Assembly (NCBI GenBank): GCA_003241385.1
Contig: QFPO01000023.1
Coordinates: 1-64,000, forward strand
Direction of reading: 5' to 3'
Source of the DNA: Rhodanobacter denitrificans
GTDB taxonomy: Bacteria > Pseudomonadota > Gammaproteobacteria > Xanthomonadales > Rhodanobacteraceae
Length of the DNA: 64,000 nt
Shown: piece by piece, positions 8,360-16,028 of the stretch
Numbering within the stretch: the first letter of the stretch is position 1
How the letters are laid out: every line of letters starts with the position of its first letter
Notes under the pieces: generated by a model
What the model saw: only the letters and a program-made list of their open reading frames with translations
The model's database searches: none
Told to the model about the DNA's origin: nothing
Made by a program: the position numbers and the translations under genes

Positions 8360-8366
8360 TTTTGTC

Positions 8367-9551
8367 ATGCCTCAAAAAAATGCGGCCTGGGGCCACTCCT
8401 TGCCATCCAGCCTGGCGTTGATGGCGCCTTTCGATCTTCTCGCCTCTCTGGCCATGGATGTGTATCTGCCGGTCGTTCCGCAGATGCCCATCGCGTTGAA
8501 CACGTCGACCGCTCTGATCCAGCTGACGCTGAGCGCCTATATTCTGATGCTGGGCGTGGGCCAGCTGGCCTTCGGGCCACTTTCCGACCGCATCGGTCGC
8601 CGCCCCGTCGTGTTGGGCGGCGCGGCGCTGTTCGCGATTGCCTCGTTCTGTTTGGCGACGGCGCGCGATGGCGAGACGTTTCTTGCTCTGCGCGTTCTCC
8701 AGGCCTTGGGCGCTTCGGCGGCGCTGGTCGGCACTTTTGCGACCGTTCGCGACGTCTTTGCCGACACGCCGCAAGGCACGCTGATCTACGGCCTGTTCGG
8801 CTCCATGCTGGCCTTCGTGCCGGCACTGGGACCGATTCTTGGGGCCGCAACAGCGATCGGCTTCGGGTGGAGAGCGATTTTCTTCATGCTCGGGGCGCTG
8901 GCGATCCTGGCGCTGGTTCACGCGTGGGCGCGCTGGCAGGAAACGCGCCCGCCGATCCGGCGCAGGCGAGCACCGGGCCTGTCGTCGATGCTCGGCAACC
9001 GCTGCTTCAGGGTTTACACCCTCGGCTTCAGCACGGCCATGGGGGCGTTCTTCGTCTTCTTTTCGATCGCCCCCCGGATCTTGATCGATCGGGCAGGTTT
9101 GAATCCGATCTCCTTCAGCCTGGCCTTCGCCTCGGTAGCACTGGTGATGATCATGGCCACGCGTCTCGTCGGTTCGGCTGTCGGAAAATGGGGCGTCGCC
9201 GGGTGCTTCGTGCGTGGAATCGTCATCATCTCGGCGGGCGCCATCGTCCTGGCGGCCTTCTCGATCTTCGCGAAGCCCCACTTCATCAGTTTCGTGATGC
9301 CCATGTGGCTGATCGCCATCGGCATCGTCCTGGTGGTGTCGGTCGCGGCGAATGGCGCGCTCAGGGATTTCGCCGAGGCGGCCGGCACCGGAGTCGCCCT
9401 CTACTACTGCGTTCAGAGCCTGATCGTCAGCGGCCTGGGCACCGTGTCGATCCTGGCGCTGGATGGTGCGAGCCCCTGGCCCTTGGTGGCCTACTGTCTG
9501 GTGATGTCGGCGGCGAGCCTGGCCGGACATGCAGCCCTGAGGCGCGTATGA
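8367..9551 (+). CDS. MFS phenicol exporter, FloR/CmlA-like (Bcr/CflA family)
   Basis: A 12-helix major facilitator of 394 residues that probably expels chloramphenicol-type drugs. It resembles FloR/CmlA along its length: LMAPFDLLASLAMDVYLPVVP, MLGVGQLAFGPLSDRIGRR (motif A), GTFATVRDVFAD, YGLFGSMLAFVPALGP and FFVFFSIAPRILI. The ATG at 8367 is chosen because GGAG lies seven bases upstream. Base composition looks lower in GC than the neighbours, which hints at acquisition. Translation is probably controlled by the leader and attenuator at 8238-8359. The substrate is inferred from family likeness. Confidence 0.85.
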   Translation: MPQKNAAWGHSLPSSLALMAPFDLLASLAMDVYLPVVPQMPIALNTSTALIQLTLSAYILMLGVGQLAFGPLSDRIGRRPVVLGGAALFAIASFCLATARDGETFLALRVLQALGASAALVGTFATVRDVFADTPQGTLIYGLFGSMLAFVPALGPILGAATAIGFGWRAIFFMLGALAILALVHAWARWQETRPPIRRRRAPGLSSMLGNRCFRVYTLGFSTAMGAFFVFFSIAPRILIDRAGLNPISFSLAFASVALVMIMATRLVGSAVGKWGVAGCFVRGIVIISAGAIVLAAFSIFAKPHFISFVMPMWLIAIGIVLVVSVAANGALRDFAEAAGTGVALYYCVQSLIVSGLGTVSILALDGASPWPLVAYCLVMSAASLAGHAALRRV

Positions 9552-9726
9552 GGCGTCAGGCAGGTCCGAGCGTCCGCACTGCCTGGGGGCCGGACAGGTG
9601 CGCCTGGACCGGACCGCGCAGCGTAGCGGCTGACGCCGGAGGCGGCCCAAGCGGCGGATGAACGTCCCGCTACCGGCTGCGACCCGTCCCGGCGCGATGC
9701 CGAGCGACGTCATCGGCCAATGAAAA

Positions 9727-9750
9727 AGCCGCCTGCTTGCGCAGGCGGCT
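9727..9750. terminator. Bidirectional rho-independent terminator
   Basis: Ten-bp arms AGCCGCCTGC / GCAGGCGGCT with a TTGC loop are flanked by an A-run on the left and a T-run on the right. The hairpin sits between the convergent exporter and htpX genes and can end both transcripts. Confidence 0.88.
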
Positions 9751-9783
9751 TTTGGGTCACCGCGCGATACGCGCGACGCCGAA

Positions 9784-10668
9784 TCAGCGCGCGGCGGCGC
9801 CGGCGCGCAGCGCGGCGATGCGCTCCTCGATCGGCGGATGGCTCGAGAACAGCTTGCGCAGGTCACCGCCGGAGATGCCGAAGGCCTGGATCGCCTTGGG
9901 CAGCGTGTTCTCGCCGTGGTTGCCGGCCAGACGCGCCAGCGCGTTGATCATCTTCTCGCGACCGGCCAGCGTGGCGCCGCCGGCGTCGGCGCGGAACTCG
10001 CGCCAGCGCGAGAACGCCATCACGATGATCGAGGCGAGCACGCCGAGCACCAGCTGCAGCACCAGCACGATCAGGAAGTAGGCCGGGCCGCTGCCGCCTT
10101 CGCGATTGCCGCTGATCGCGCGGTCGATGACCGCACCGATCACGCGTGCCAGGAAGATCACGAAGGTGTTCACGACGCCCTGGATCAGGCCCATCGTGAC
10201 CATGTCGCCGTTGGCGACGTGGCTGACCTCGTGCGCGAGCACGGCCTCGACCTCGTCCTTGTTCATCTGCTGCAGCAGGCCGGTGCTGACCGCGACCAGC
10301 GCGCTGTTGCGGTTCATGCCGGTCGCGAACGCGTTCATTTCGGGCGCGTCGTAGATCGCGACCTCGGGCATGCCGATGCCGGCGGCGTCGGCCTGCTTGC
10401 GCACGGTCGCGACCAGCCAGGCCTCGGTCGGGTTGCGCGGATTGTCGATCACGTGCGCGCCGGTCTGCGTCTTGGCGATCCACTTGGACATCGCCAGCGA
10501 GATGAAGGAGCCGCCGAAACCGATCACGCCCGACAGGACCAGGATGCCCTGCAGGTTGATGCCTCCGTTGCGATAGGTGTAGGTGTCGATGCCGAACAGC
10601 TTGACGATGATCGTCAAGAGCAGCATCACCGCCAGGTTGGTCGCAATGAAGAGAAGGATTCTGCGCAT
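9784..10668 (-). CDS. htpX: Membrane protease HtpX
   Basis: An inner-membrane zinc endopeptidase of family M48 that removes misfolded membrane proteins under stress. The 294-residue length is standard. Two N-terminal membrane helices are followed by the zinc motif HEVSH at residue 146, with ANGDMVTMGLIQG after it, two more hydrophobic segments, and the downstream ligand region EFRADAGGATLAG. Signature residues before the motif (NAFATGMNRNSALVAVSTGL) are intact. GAGGA lies just before the ATG. A sigma-32-like promoter upstream fits the known heat-shock control of htpX in E. coli. Confidence 0.96.
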   Translation of the reverse strand: MRRILLFIATNLAVMLLLTIIVKLFGIDTYTYRNGGINLQGILVLSGVIGFGGSFISLAMSKWIAKTQTGAHVIDNPRNPTEAWLVATVRKQADAAGIGMPEVAIYDAPEMNAFATGMNRNSALVAVSTGLLQQMNKDEVEAVLAHEVSHVANGDMVTMGLIQGVVNTFVIFLARVIGAVIDRAISGNREGGSGPAYFLIVLVLQLVLGVLASIIVMAFSRWREFRADAGGATLAGREKMINALARLAGNHGENTLPKAIQAFGISGGDLRKLFSSHPPIEERIAALRAGAAAR

Positions 10669-10707
10669 GGTGTCCTCGCGTAGGGGGCTGGGGCGCGTCG
10701 TGAGCGG

Positions 10708-10736
10708 AGCTGAGGATAAACTGTCCTCTTTTCAAG
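10708..10736 (-). promoter_or_regulatory. Possible sigma-32 heat-shock promoter of htpX
   Basis: On the minus strand CTTGAAA is followed after 14 bases by CCTCAGCT, close to the E. coli sigma-32 consensus CTTGAAA-N(13-15)-CCCCATNT. It ends 39 bases before the htpX ATG. The CTTGAA also belongs to a small local repeat, so chance is not excluded. Confidence 0.5.
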
Positions 10737-10794
10737 CCGCGAGCGGCTCAGGTCCCCGGTTCAAGCCGCAAGCGGCTTGGACTGCAGACCGGGG
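10731..10794. repeat. Duplicated small palindrome with outer stem
   Basis: TTCAAGCCGCxAGCGGCT occurs twice in a row (from 10731 and from 10760), each copy a short palindrome. The second is enclosed by an outer stem, CCCCGGT at 10754-10760 and ACCGGGG at 10788-10794. It lies between the divergent htpX and gluQ genes. The role is unknown. Confidence 0.6.
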
Positions 10795-10841
10795 AGATTG
10801 GTTCACCGCCGTGCGCTCCGCTCCGGAATTTTCTGCACGCG

Positions 10842-11732
10842 ATGAGTGACCGCGGACGTTTCGCCCCGTCGCCGACCGGCACGCTGCATTTCGGCTCGCT
10901 GGTGGCCGCGCTCGGCAGCTGGCTGCGCGCGCGCGCGATCGGCGCCGAATGGTTCGTCCGGATCGAGGACATCGATCCGCTGCGCGAGGTGCCCGGCGCC
11001 GCCGAGGCAATCGTCCGGCAACTGCTCGCGTTCGGTCTGGTGCCGGACGGCCCGGTGCTCCGCCAGAGCGCGGACCGCGACCGACATGCGGCCGCGCGCG
11101 ACCGTCTGCTCGCGGCCGGCCTCGCCTACCGTTGCGCCTGCAGCCGCGCCGACCTGGCACCGTACGGCGGCCGCCATCCGGCGCGCTGCATCGCGCCGCC
11201 GCCGACAGCGGACCGCCCCGCAGCGGTGCGCCTGCGCGTGCAGCCCGGCATCGTCCGGTTCGTCGACGCGGTACAGGGACCGATCGAACAGGACGTCGCG
11301 GCCGAGGTCGGCGACTTCGTGATCTGGCGCAACGACGGCTGGCCGGCCTACCAGCTCGCGGTCGTCGTCGACGATGCCGCGCAGGGCGTCACCGAGGTCG
11401 TCCGCGGCGCCGATCTGCTCGACTCGACGCCGCGCCAGTGCCTGTTGCAGCGCCTGCTCGGCCTGCCGCAGCCGGCCTGGATGCATCTGCCGCTGGTGCT
11501 CGACGCCGACGGCCGCAAGCTCGGCAAGCGCGACCGGGCGCATCCGGTCGACCCGGCCGATCCGCTGCCGGCGCTGCGTGCAGCGCTGCGCTTCCTCGGC
11601 CAGGCGGTGCCGGACGGCGAGGATCTTCACGGCCTGCTCGCCGCGGCCGCGCATGCGTTCGACCCGGCGCGGATTCCGCGCGGCACGCCGCCGGCGCCGG
11701 GACGTGACGCAACGCAGCGGGAAGTTTCATGA
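10842..11732 (+). CDS. gluQ: Glutamyl-Q tRNA(Asp) synthetase
   Basis: Attaches glutamate to the queuosine base in the anticodon of tRNA-Asp. It is a truncated glutamyl-tRNA synthetase paralogue without the anticodon-binding domain; 296 residues is the normal size. The HIGH-like motif is FAPSPTGTLHFGSL at the N-terminus and the KMSKS-like motif is KLGKRD around residue 225. Zinc-site residues of the YadB type are visible (YRCACS, Y107GGRHPARC region). No dksA neighbour is in view, unlike in E. coli. Confidence 0.93.
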   Translation: MSDRGRFAPSPTGTLHFGSLVAALGSWLRARAIGAEWFVRIEDIDPLREVPGAAEAIVRQLLAFGLVPDGPVLRQSADRDRHAAARDRLLAAGLAYRCACSRADLAPYGGRHPARCIAPPPTADRPAAVRLRVQPGIVRFVDAVQGPIEQDVAAEVGDFVIWRNDGWPAYQLAVVVDDAAQGVTEVVRGADLLDSTPRQCLLQRLLGLPQPAWMHLPLVLDADGRKLGKRDRAHPVDPADPLPALRAALRFLGQAVPDGEDLHGLLAAAAHAFDPARIPRGTPPAPGRDATQREVS

Positions 11733-11853
11733 ACCGGCCGGCACAATCGCCGCACGGCGTGCGCGAGCGGCCTTGCGATCCCGAGACCGGCGCAAATCCG
11801 CCCGACACCGCGCCCGGCGCCCGCTTTTTCCTTCCGACGACAGGGAACACACC

Positions 11854-12594
11854 ATGACGGCACGCGTAGCACTGGTAACCGGCGGCACCGGCGGCATCGG
11901 CACCGCCATCTGCCGCTACCTCGCCCAGCAGGGTCACAAGGTGGCGACCAACTACCGCGACGAGGGCCGCGCCAAGGCATGGCAGGCCGCGCAGAAAGCC
12001 GACGGCTACGATTTCGCGCTGGCCCAGGGCGACGTGTCCGACACCGCATCGGCCGAGGGCATCGCGCGCGAGGTCGAGCGCCAGCTCGGTCCGATCGAGA
12101 TTCTCGTCAACAACGCCGGCATCACGCGCGACACGACGTTCCACAAGATGAGCGCCGAGCAGTGGCACGACGTCATCAACACCAACCTCAACTCCTGCTT
12201 CAACATGACCCGTCCGGTCATCGACGGCATGCGCAATCGCAAGTGGGGCCGCGTCATCCAGATCAGCTCGATCAACGGCCAGAAGGGCCAGTACGGACAG
12301 GCCAACTACGCCGCGGCCAAGGCCGGCATGCACGGCTTCACGATCTCGCTGGCGCAGGAGAACGCGAAGTTCGGCATCACCGTCAACACGGTCTCGCCGG
12401 GCTACGTCGGCACCGACATGGTCATGGCCGTGCCCGAAGAGGTCCGCGCCAAGATCGTCGCGCAGATTCCGGTGGGCCGCCTCGGCGAGCCGTCCGAGAT
12501 CGCCTACGCAGTCGGCTTCCTCGCCGCCGAGCAGGCGGCCTGGATCACCGGCACCAACCTGGCGATCAACGGCGGCCACTACATGGGCTGGTAG
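11854..12594 (+). CDS. phaB: Acetoacetyl-CoA reductase
   Basis: A short-chain dehydrogenase that reduces acetoacetyl-CoA to 3-hydroxybutyryl-CoA with NADPH, the second step of polyhydroxybutyrate synthesis. The 246 residues carry VTGGTGGIG at the N-terminus, NNAGITRD, and the catalytic S-Y-K set (QISSINGQKG, NYAAAKAG), with the family ending GGHYMGW. A second paralogue lies on the other side of phaR. No PHA synthase gene is in the window. Confidence 0.93.
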   Translation: MTARVALVTGGTGGIGTAICRYLAQQGHKVATNYRDEGRAKAWQAAQKADGYDFALAQGDVSDTASAEGIAREVERQLGPIEILVNNAGITRDTTFHKMSAEQWHDVINTNLNSCFNMTRPVIDGMRNRKWGRVIQISSINGQKGQYGQANYAAAKAGMHGFTISLAQENAKFGITVNTVSPGYVGTDMVMAVPEEVRAKIVAQIPVGRLGEPSEIAYAVGFLAAEQAAWITGTNLAINGGHYMGW

Positions 12595-12670
12595 GCGCAC
12601 CCGGCGCCGCGCGAGCGGCATGCGAATCGGGATGTCGCACGCCGGTTCGCGTGCAGCAAAGACCAGTCCT

Positions 12671-12702
12671 CACGAACGCCGCGCCTTTGCGCGGCGTTCG
12701 TG
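12671..12702. terminator. Strong hairpin after phaB
   Basis: Perfect 14-bp arms (12671-12684 and 12689-12702) enclose a CTTT loop. There is no T-run, so it may act as an RNA-stabilising or weak terminator hairpin rather than a classic one. Confidence 0.6.
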
Positions 12703-12835
12703 CATCGGCACCGGACGATACCGACGGGTATGGCTAAGTCACGGATTTGAAATCCCTTTGTGTACTGCACGGTTTGCCCGTGCTGCGCAACAAACGGCCC
12801 TGGTGCGGCGCGGCGCGTTCTGGTAGCTTCGCCGC

Positions 12836-13354
12836 ATGGCACAAATCCGAATCATCAAGAAGTACCCGAACCGCCGGCTCTACGACACCGAGATTTCCAG
12901 CTACATCACGCTGGAAGAAGTGCGTCAGCTGGTCACCGACGGTGAACAATTCGAGGTCCGCGACGCCAAGTCCGGCGAGGACCTGACCCGTTCCGTGCTG
13001 CTGCAGATCATCTCCGAGCACGAGGAACACGGGCAGCCGATGTTCACGACCAACCTGCTCTCCCAGGTGATCCGCTTCTACGGGGATTCGCTGCAGGGAT
13101 TCATGGGCAGCTACCTCGAGAAGAGCCTCCAGGTCTTTCTCGACCAGCAGCACCAGTTCCGCAGTCAGTTGAACAACATCCTCGGCCAGACGCCGTGGTC
13201 GATGCTGAACGACATGACCGAGCGCAACGTGGATCTGTGGAAGTCGCTGCAGCAGGGCTTCCTGACCGCCGCGGCCAACTCGGTCCAGCGCGCCGGCCAG
13301 CCCGGCACTCCGCCGCCGCCCGGCACCAAGCCCAAACCCGACAGCAAGCCGTAA
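12836..13354 (+). CDS. phaR: Polyhydroxyalkanoate synthesis repressor PhaR
   Basis: A DNA- and PHB-binding repressor that senses polymer granules and controls phasin and PHA genes. The N-terminal PHB/PHA accumulation regulator domain is clear (IRIIKKYPNRRLYDTE, SYITLEEVRQLV), followed by the helical repeats (LLQIISEHEEHGQP, FYGDSLQGFMGSYLEKSLQ). The C-terminal 20 residues are a Pro-rich tail. Length is 172 residues. Its position between two phaB-type genes supports the PHB role. Confidence 0.93.
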   Translation: MAQIRIIKKYPNRRLYDTEISSYITLEEVRQLVTDGEQFEVRDAKSGEDLTRSVLLQIISEHEEHGQPMFTTNLLSQVIRFYGDSLQGFMGSYLEKSLQVFLDQQHQFRSQLNNILGQTPWSMLNDMTERNVDLWKSLQQGFLTAAANSVQRAGQPGTPPPPGTKPKPDSKP

Positions 13355-13370
13355 CGGCTGCACGTCACCG

Positions 13371-13402
13371 AAGCCGCGACGCTCAGCGTCGCGGCTTTTT
13401 TC
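13371..13402 (+). terminator. Rho-independent terminator after phaR
   Basis: AAGCCGCGACG pairs with CGTCGCGGCTT around a CTCAG loop, followed by a T-rich run. It lies 16 bases after the phaR stop. Confidence 0.87.
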
Positions 13403-13482
13403 TTGTTCATGCTGCGCCACGGCAGCTGTCGCGCCGCAGCACCGTCCGACCGACGGTCCGTTTTCAAAAGGGGAAATCGACC

Positions 13483-14229
13483 ATGCAACAGCGCGTCGCC
13501 ATCGTCACCGGGGGTATCGGCGGTCTCGGCACCGAAATCTGCAAGGCTCTGGCCCGCTCCGGCCGCCGGGTCATCGCGGCGGACCTGGCCGCGCGCAGTG
13601 AGCGCGTCGCCGCGTTCGAGGAGGAGGTCGCCGCGTTCGACGGCCGCATCGCGTTCGCGCCGCTCGACGTCTCCGACCACGCCGCCTGCCGCGCGCTGGT
13701 CGAGCAGACCGAGGCCGATCACGGCTCGGTCGACATCCTCGTCAACGCCGCCGGCATCACGCGCGACGGCACGCTGCGCAAGATGGATCAGGCGCAGTGG
13801 AACGACGTGCTGCGCATCAACCTCGACGGCGTGTTCAACCTGTGCCGTCACGCGGTCGAGGGCATGACCCGGCGCGGCTACGGCCGCATCGTCAACATCT
13901 CGTCGGTCAACGGCCAGACCGGCCAGTTCGGCCAGACCAACTACGCGGCCGCCAAGGCCGGCATGCACGGCTTCACGATGGCGCTGGCGCGCGAAGTCGC
14001 CGCCAAGGGCGTGACCGTCAACAGCGTCTCGCCGGGCTACTGCGCGACCGCCCTGGTCATGGCGATCCCCGGCGAGATCCGCGAGCGCATCGTCGCCGAC
14101 ATCCCGGTCGGCCGCTTGGGCGAGCCGTGGGAGATCGCGCGCGTGGTCGACTTCCTCGCGGCCGACGAGTCGGGGTTCATCACCGGGGCGAACATCCCGG
14201 TGAACGGCGGGTACTTCATGAGCTTTTGA
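13483..14229 (+). CDS. Acetoacetyl-CoA reductase paralogue (SDR)
   Basis: A second short-chain reductase of the PhaB type, 248 residues, clearly related to the protein at 11854 (shared NAAGITRDG/NNAGITRD, NYAAAKAGMHGFT, IPVGRLGEP, NGGYFM ending). The glycine motif is VTGGIGGLG and the catalytic Ser, Tyr and Lys are present. AAGGGGAAA precedes the ATG at 13483; a longer reading from 13195 lacks support. Two copies may serve different chain lengths or conditions; this is inference. Confidence 0.9.
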   Translation: MQQRVAIVTGGIGGLGTEICKALARSGRRVIAADLAARSERVAAFEEEVAAFDGRIAFAPLDVSDHAACRALVEQTEADHGSVDILVNAAGITRDGTLRKMDQAQWNDVLRINLDGVFNLCRHAVEGMTRRGYGRIVNISSVNGQTGQFGQTNYAAAKAGMHGFTMALAREVAAKGVTVNSVSPGYCATALVMAIPGEIRERIVADIPVGRLGEPWEIARVVDFLAADESGFITGANIPVNGGYFMSF

Positions 14230-14517
14230 GGAGTCGCGTGGAAAAGCGTCCGCATCGGAATATCACGCCGCGCCACTCGCCAAGCCCCTGGACAGTCATT
14301 TGCCGAGTCAGCATTCGAAAAGGCGAGAGTGACCGAAGGGTTTGCCACATGCGGAATTGAATGCAACCGCATTCGAGCCTGCACGATGACAGCCTGCAAG
14401 CGCGCAACCCGCATTCGGCGCTGTAATCGGAGCGCTTCGCCGAGCGCAAGACCGGCAACGAAGTGCCGTAGACTGATCCGCAGCGTGGCGCATGTTGGGC
14501 AGGAGCCGGGAGACATC

Positions 14518-15048
14518 ATGAAGTGGGTTTGCATCGTATTATGTTCGGCGTGCGCATGCTCGCTCGCCCACGCGCATATCATGTTGAGCTATCCGCCCGC
14601 GCGCACGCCCAACGCTCCCGGGGCACCGCACTACATGTCGCCTTGCGGCGACAGCCCCGATCCCGGCCCGGCCAAAACGAGAACGGTCCTGAGCTCGGGC
14701 ACCACGATCAGTGTGCAATGGACCGAAACCATCGATCACCCAAGCCACTATCGCATCAGTTTCGATGCCGATGGCCAGGACGCCTTCACCGTTCCGCTTG
14801 CTTATGATGATTTCTACAACGGACCGGCAGTGCTTCTCGACGACATCGCCGATCCGGATCCCGGCGCCCCCAAGAGTGTCGACGTGACGTTGCCGAATGT
14901 GGCGTGCGACGAATGCACGCTGCAGCTCATTCAAGTCCGATACGATGCGCCGCCCTACACGATTGGGCCCGATAGCTCGGACGTACATTACCAATGCGCC
15001 GATGTCGTGCTGATATCGGACCGGATATTCGTCAGCGGCTTCGAATGA
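14518..15048 (+). CDS. LPMO-like secreted protein (SCE4755 type)
   Basis: A 176-residue exported protein resembling the SCE4755 group of polysaccharide-monooxygenase-like proteins. The signal peptide should be cut after LAHA, leaving His20 (HIMLSYPPAR) as the first mature residue, as the copper 'histidine brace' of LPMOs requires. A second His lies in HPSHYRISFD, and paired cysteines occur in PCGD, ACDECTLQ and YQCADV. It ends DRIFVSGFE, a tail shared with other exported proteins here. The gene and its 288-base upstream region look lower in GC than the surroundings. Activity is unproven. Confidence 0.72.
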   Translation: MKWVCIVLCSACACSLAHAHIMLSYPPARTPNAPGAPHYMSPCGDSPDPGPAKTRTVLSSGTTISVQWTETIDHPSHYRISFDADGQDAFTVPLAYDDFYNGPAVLLDDIADPDPGAPKSVDVTLPNVACDECTLQLIQVRYDAPPYTIGPDSSDVHYQCADVVLISDRIFVSGFE

Positions 15049-15188
15049 CATCAAAGCGAGGGCGGATCAGGTTCCGCATGCCGCTGCGAATCGTTCATGC
15101 CAGCCGTGTCGCGGCACGTTGTCGACACTGAAGGCCTCAGATACAGCGCCGGCGCGCGTGCGGCGGCAGCGGTGGTGCCGCAAAAGCG

Positions 15189-15806
15189 CTACCAGACCAG
15201 ATCGGCCGGCACGTCGTCTTCGGCGGGTGCATTCGGATCGCACAGCAGCACGAGCGCGTCCTCGTCGATCTGCTGTGCGGCGAGCGCGATCTCGCGCTCG
15301 ACCAGCAGATAGCGGCCGTTGTGCTGGACCACCGCGAGCTCGCCGGCGTTGAGCCGCGGCAGCTGGTCGGCGGTCACGTAGACGCGGCGGATCTTGCTGC
15401 CGTGCGGGAAGTGGCGCGCGACGTCGGCGTCGGCGGCATTGAGCGCCTTGCCGGCGAACAGCGTGCCGAGCTTCTGCTTGCGCTCCTTCTTGACCCGGGC
15501 ACGTTCGGCAGCCTCGCGCTCGAGGCGCTGGCGCTCCTCGTTCTCGGCGCGCTGACGCAGCGCGTAGGCCTTGGCCAGATCGATCTCCTCCTGGCTGCGG
15601 GCGCCGCCCTTGGGCGCGTGGCCATGCGGCGCGCCGCTCCGCGGGCCATTGCCGTGCGGCGCACCGCCCTTGCCACCGCCGCCCTTGCCGGGCGGCCGCT
15701 GCTGCGGGCCGGACGGGCGGCCGGATCGGTTCTGCGGCTTGTTCTCGGGGACGGGCTTCTTGACCAGACCGGCTTTGAGCAGCTGATCGCGCAGGGATTC
15801 GGACAT
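15189..15806 (-). CDS. DUF2058 family protein (YaiL-like)
   Basis: A 205-residue protein of the DUF2058/YaiL family, sometimes called a nucleoprotein/polynucleotide-associated enzyme; its function is not established. The N-terminus (MSESLRDQLLKAGLVKK) and the charged coiled-coil middle (about residues 75-115) are typical, as is the C-terminal LNAGELAVVQHNGRYLLV. A Gly/His/Pro-rich low-complexity stretch (residues 25-70) is longer than usual. It lies 6 bases downstream of slyX. Confidence 0.88.
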   Translation of the reverse strand: MSESLRDQLLKAGLVKKPVPENKPQNRSGRPSGPQQRPPGKGGGGKGGAPHGNGPRSGAPHGHAPKGGARSQEEIDLAKAYALRQRAENEERQRLEREAAERARVKKERKQKLGTLFAGKALNAADADVARHFPHGSKIRRVYVTADQLPRLNAGELAVVQHNGRYLLVEREIALAAQQIDEDALVLLCDPNAPAEDDVPADLVW

Positions 15807-15812
15807 GGCGGT

Positions 15813-16028
15813 TCAGTAGTGCGGAGGCGGAGGTTCGTCTCGGATGTCGTGGGACAGCGCCAGGCGTACGCCGAGCAGCTCGCCGCGCAGGCGCTCGAGC
15901 TCGGCCGAGAGCTGCTGCACGCGGCGGTCCTGGTCGGCGACGACGCCGTTGAGCGCATTGACGGTGTCGTCGATGAAGGCGAGCCTGACCTCCAGTTCGG
16001 TCAGGCGCTCCTCGATGCTGGCGCTCAT
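15813..16028 (-). CDS. slyX: SlyX family protein
   Basis: A 71-residue coiled-coil protein of the SlyX family, function unknown. The sequence shows the family pattern (IEERLTELEVRLAFIDDTV, LNGVVADQDRRVQQL) and ends in a Pro-rich DEPPPPHY. Its ATG overlaps the gmd stop codon in an ATGA arrangement, so the two are probably translationally coupled. Confidence 0.9.
   Translation of the reverse strand: MSASIEERLTELEVRLAFIDDTVNALNGVVADQDRRVQQLSAELERLRGELLGVRLALSHDIRDEPPPPHY

Noticed and set aside
8222..9661. 479-codon plus-strand frame overlapping the exporter
   Set aside because: Low-complexity shadow; the frame from 8367 matches the FloR/CmlA family throughout.
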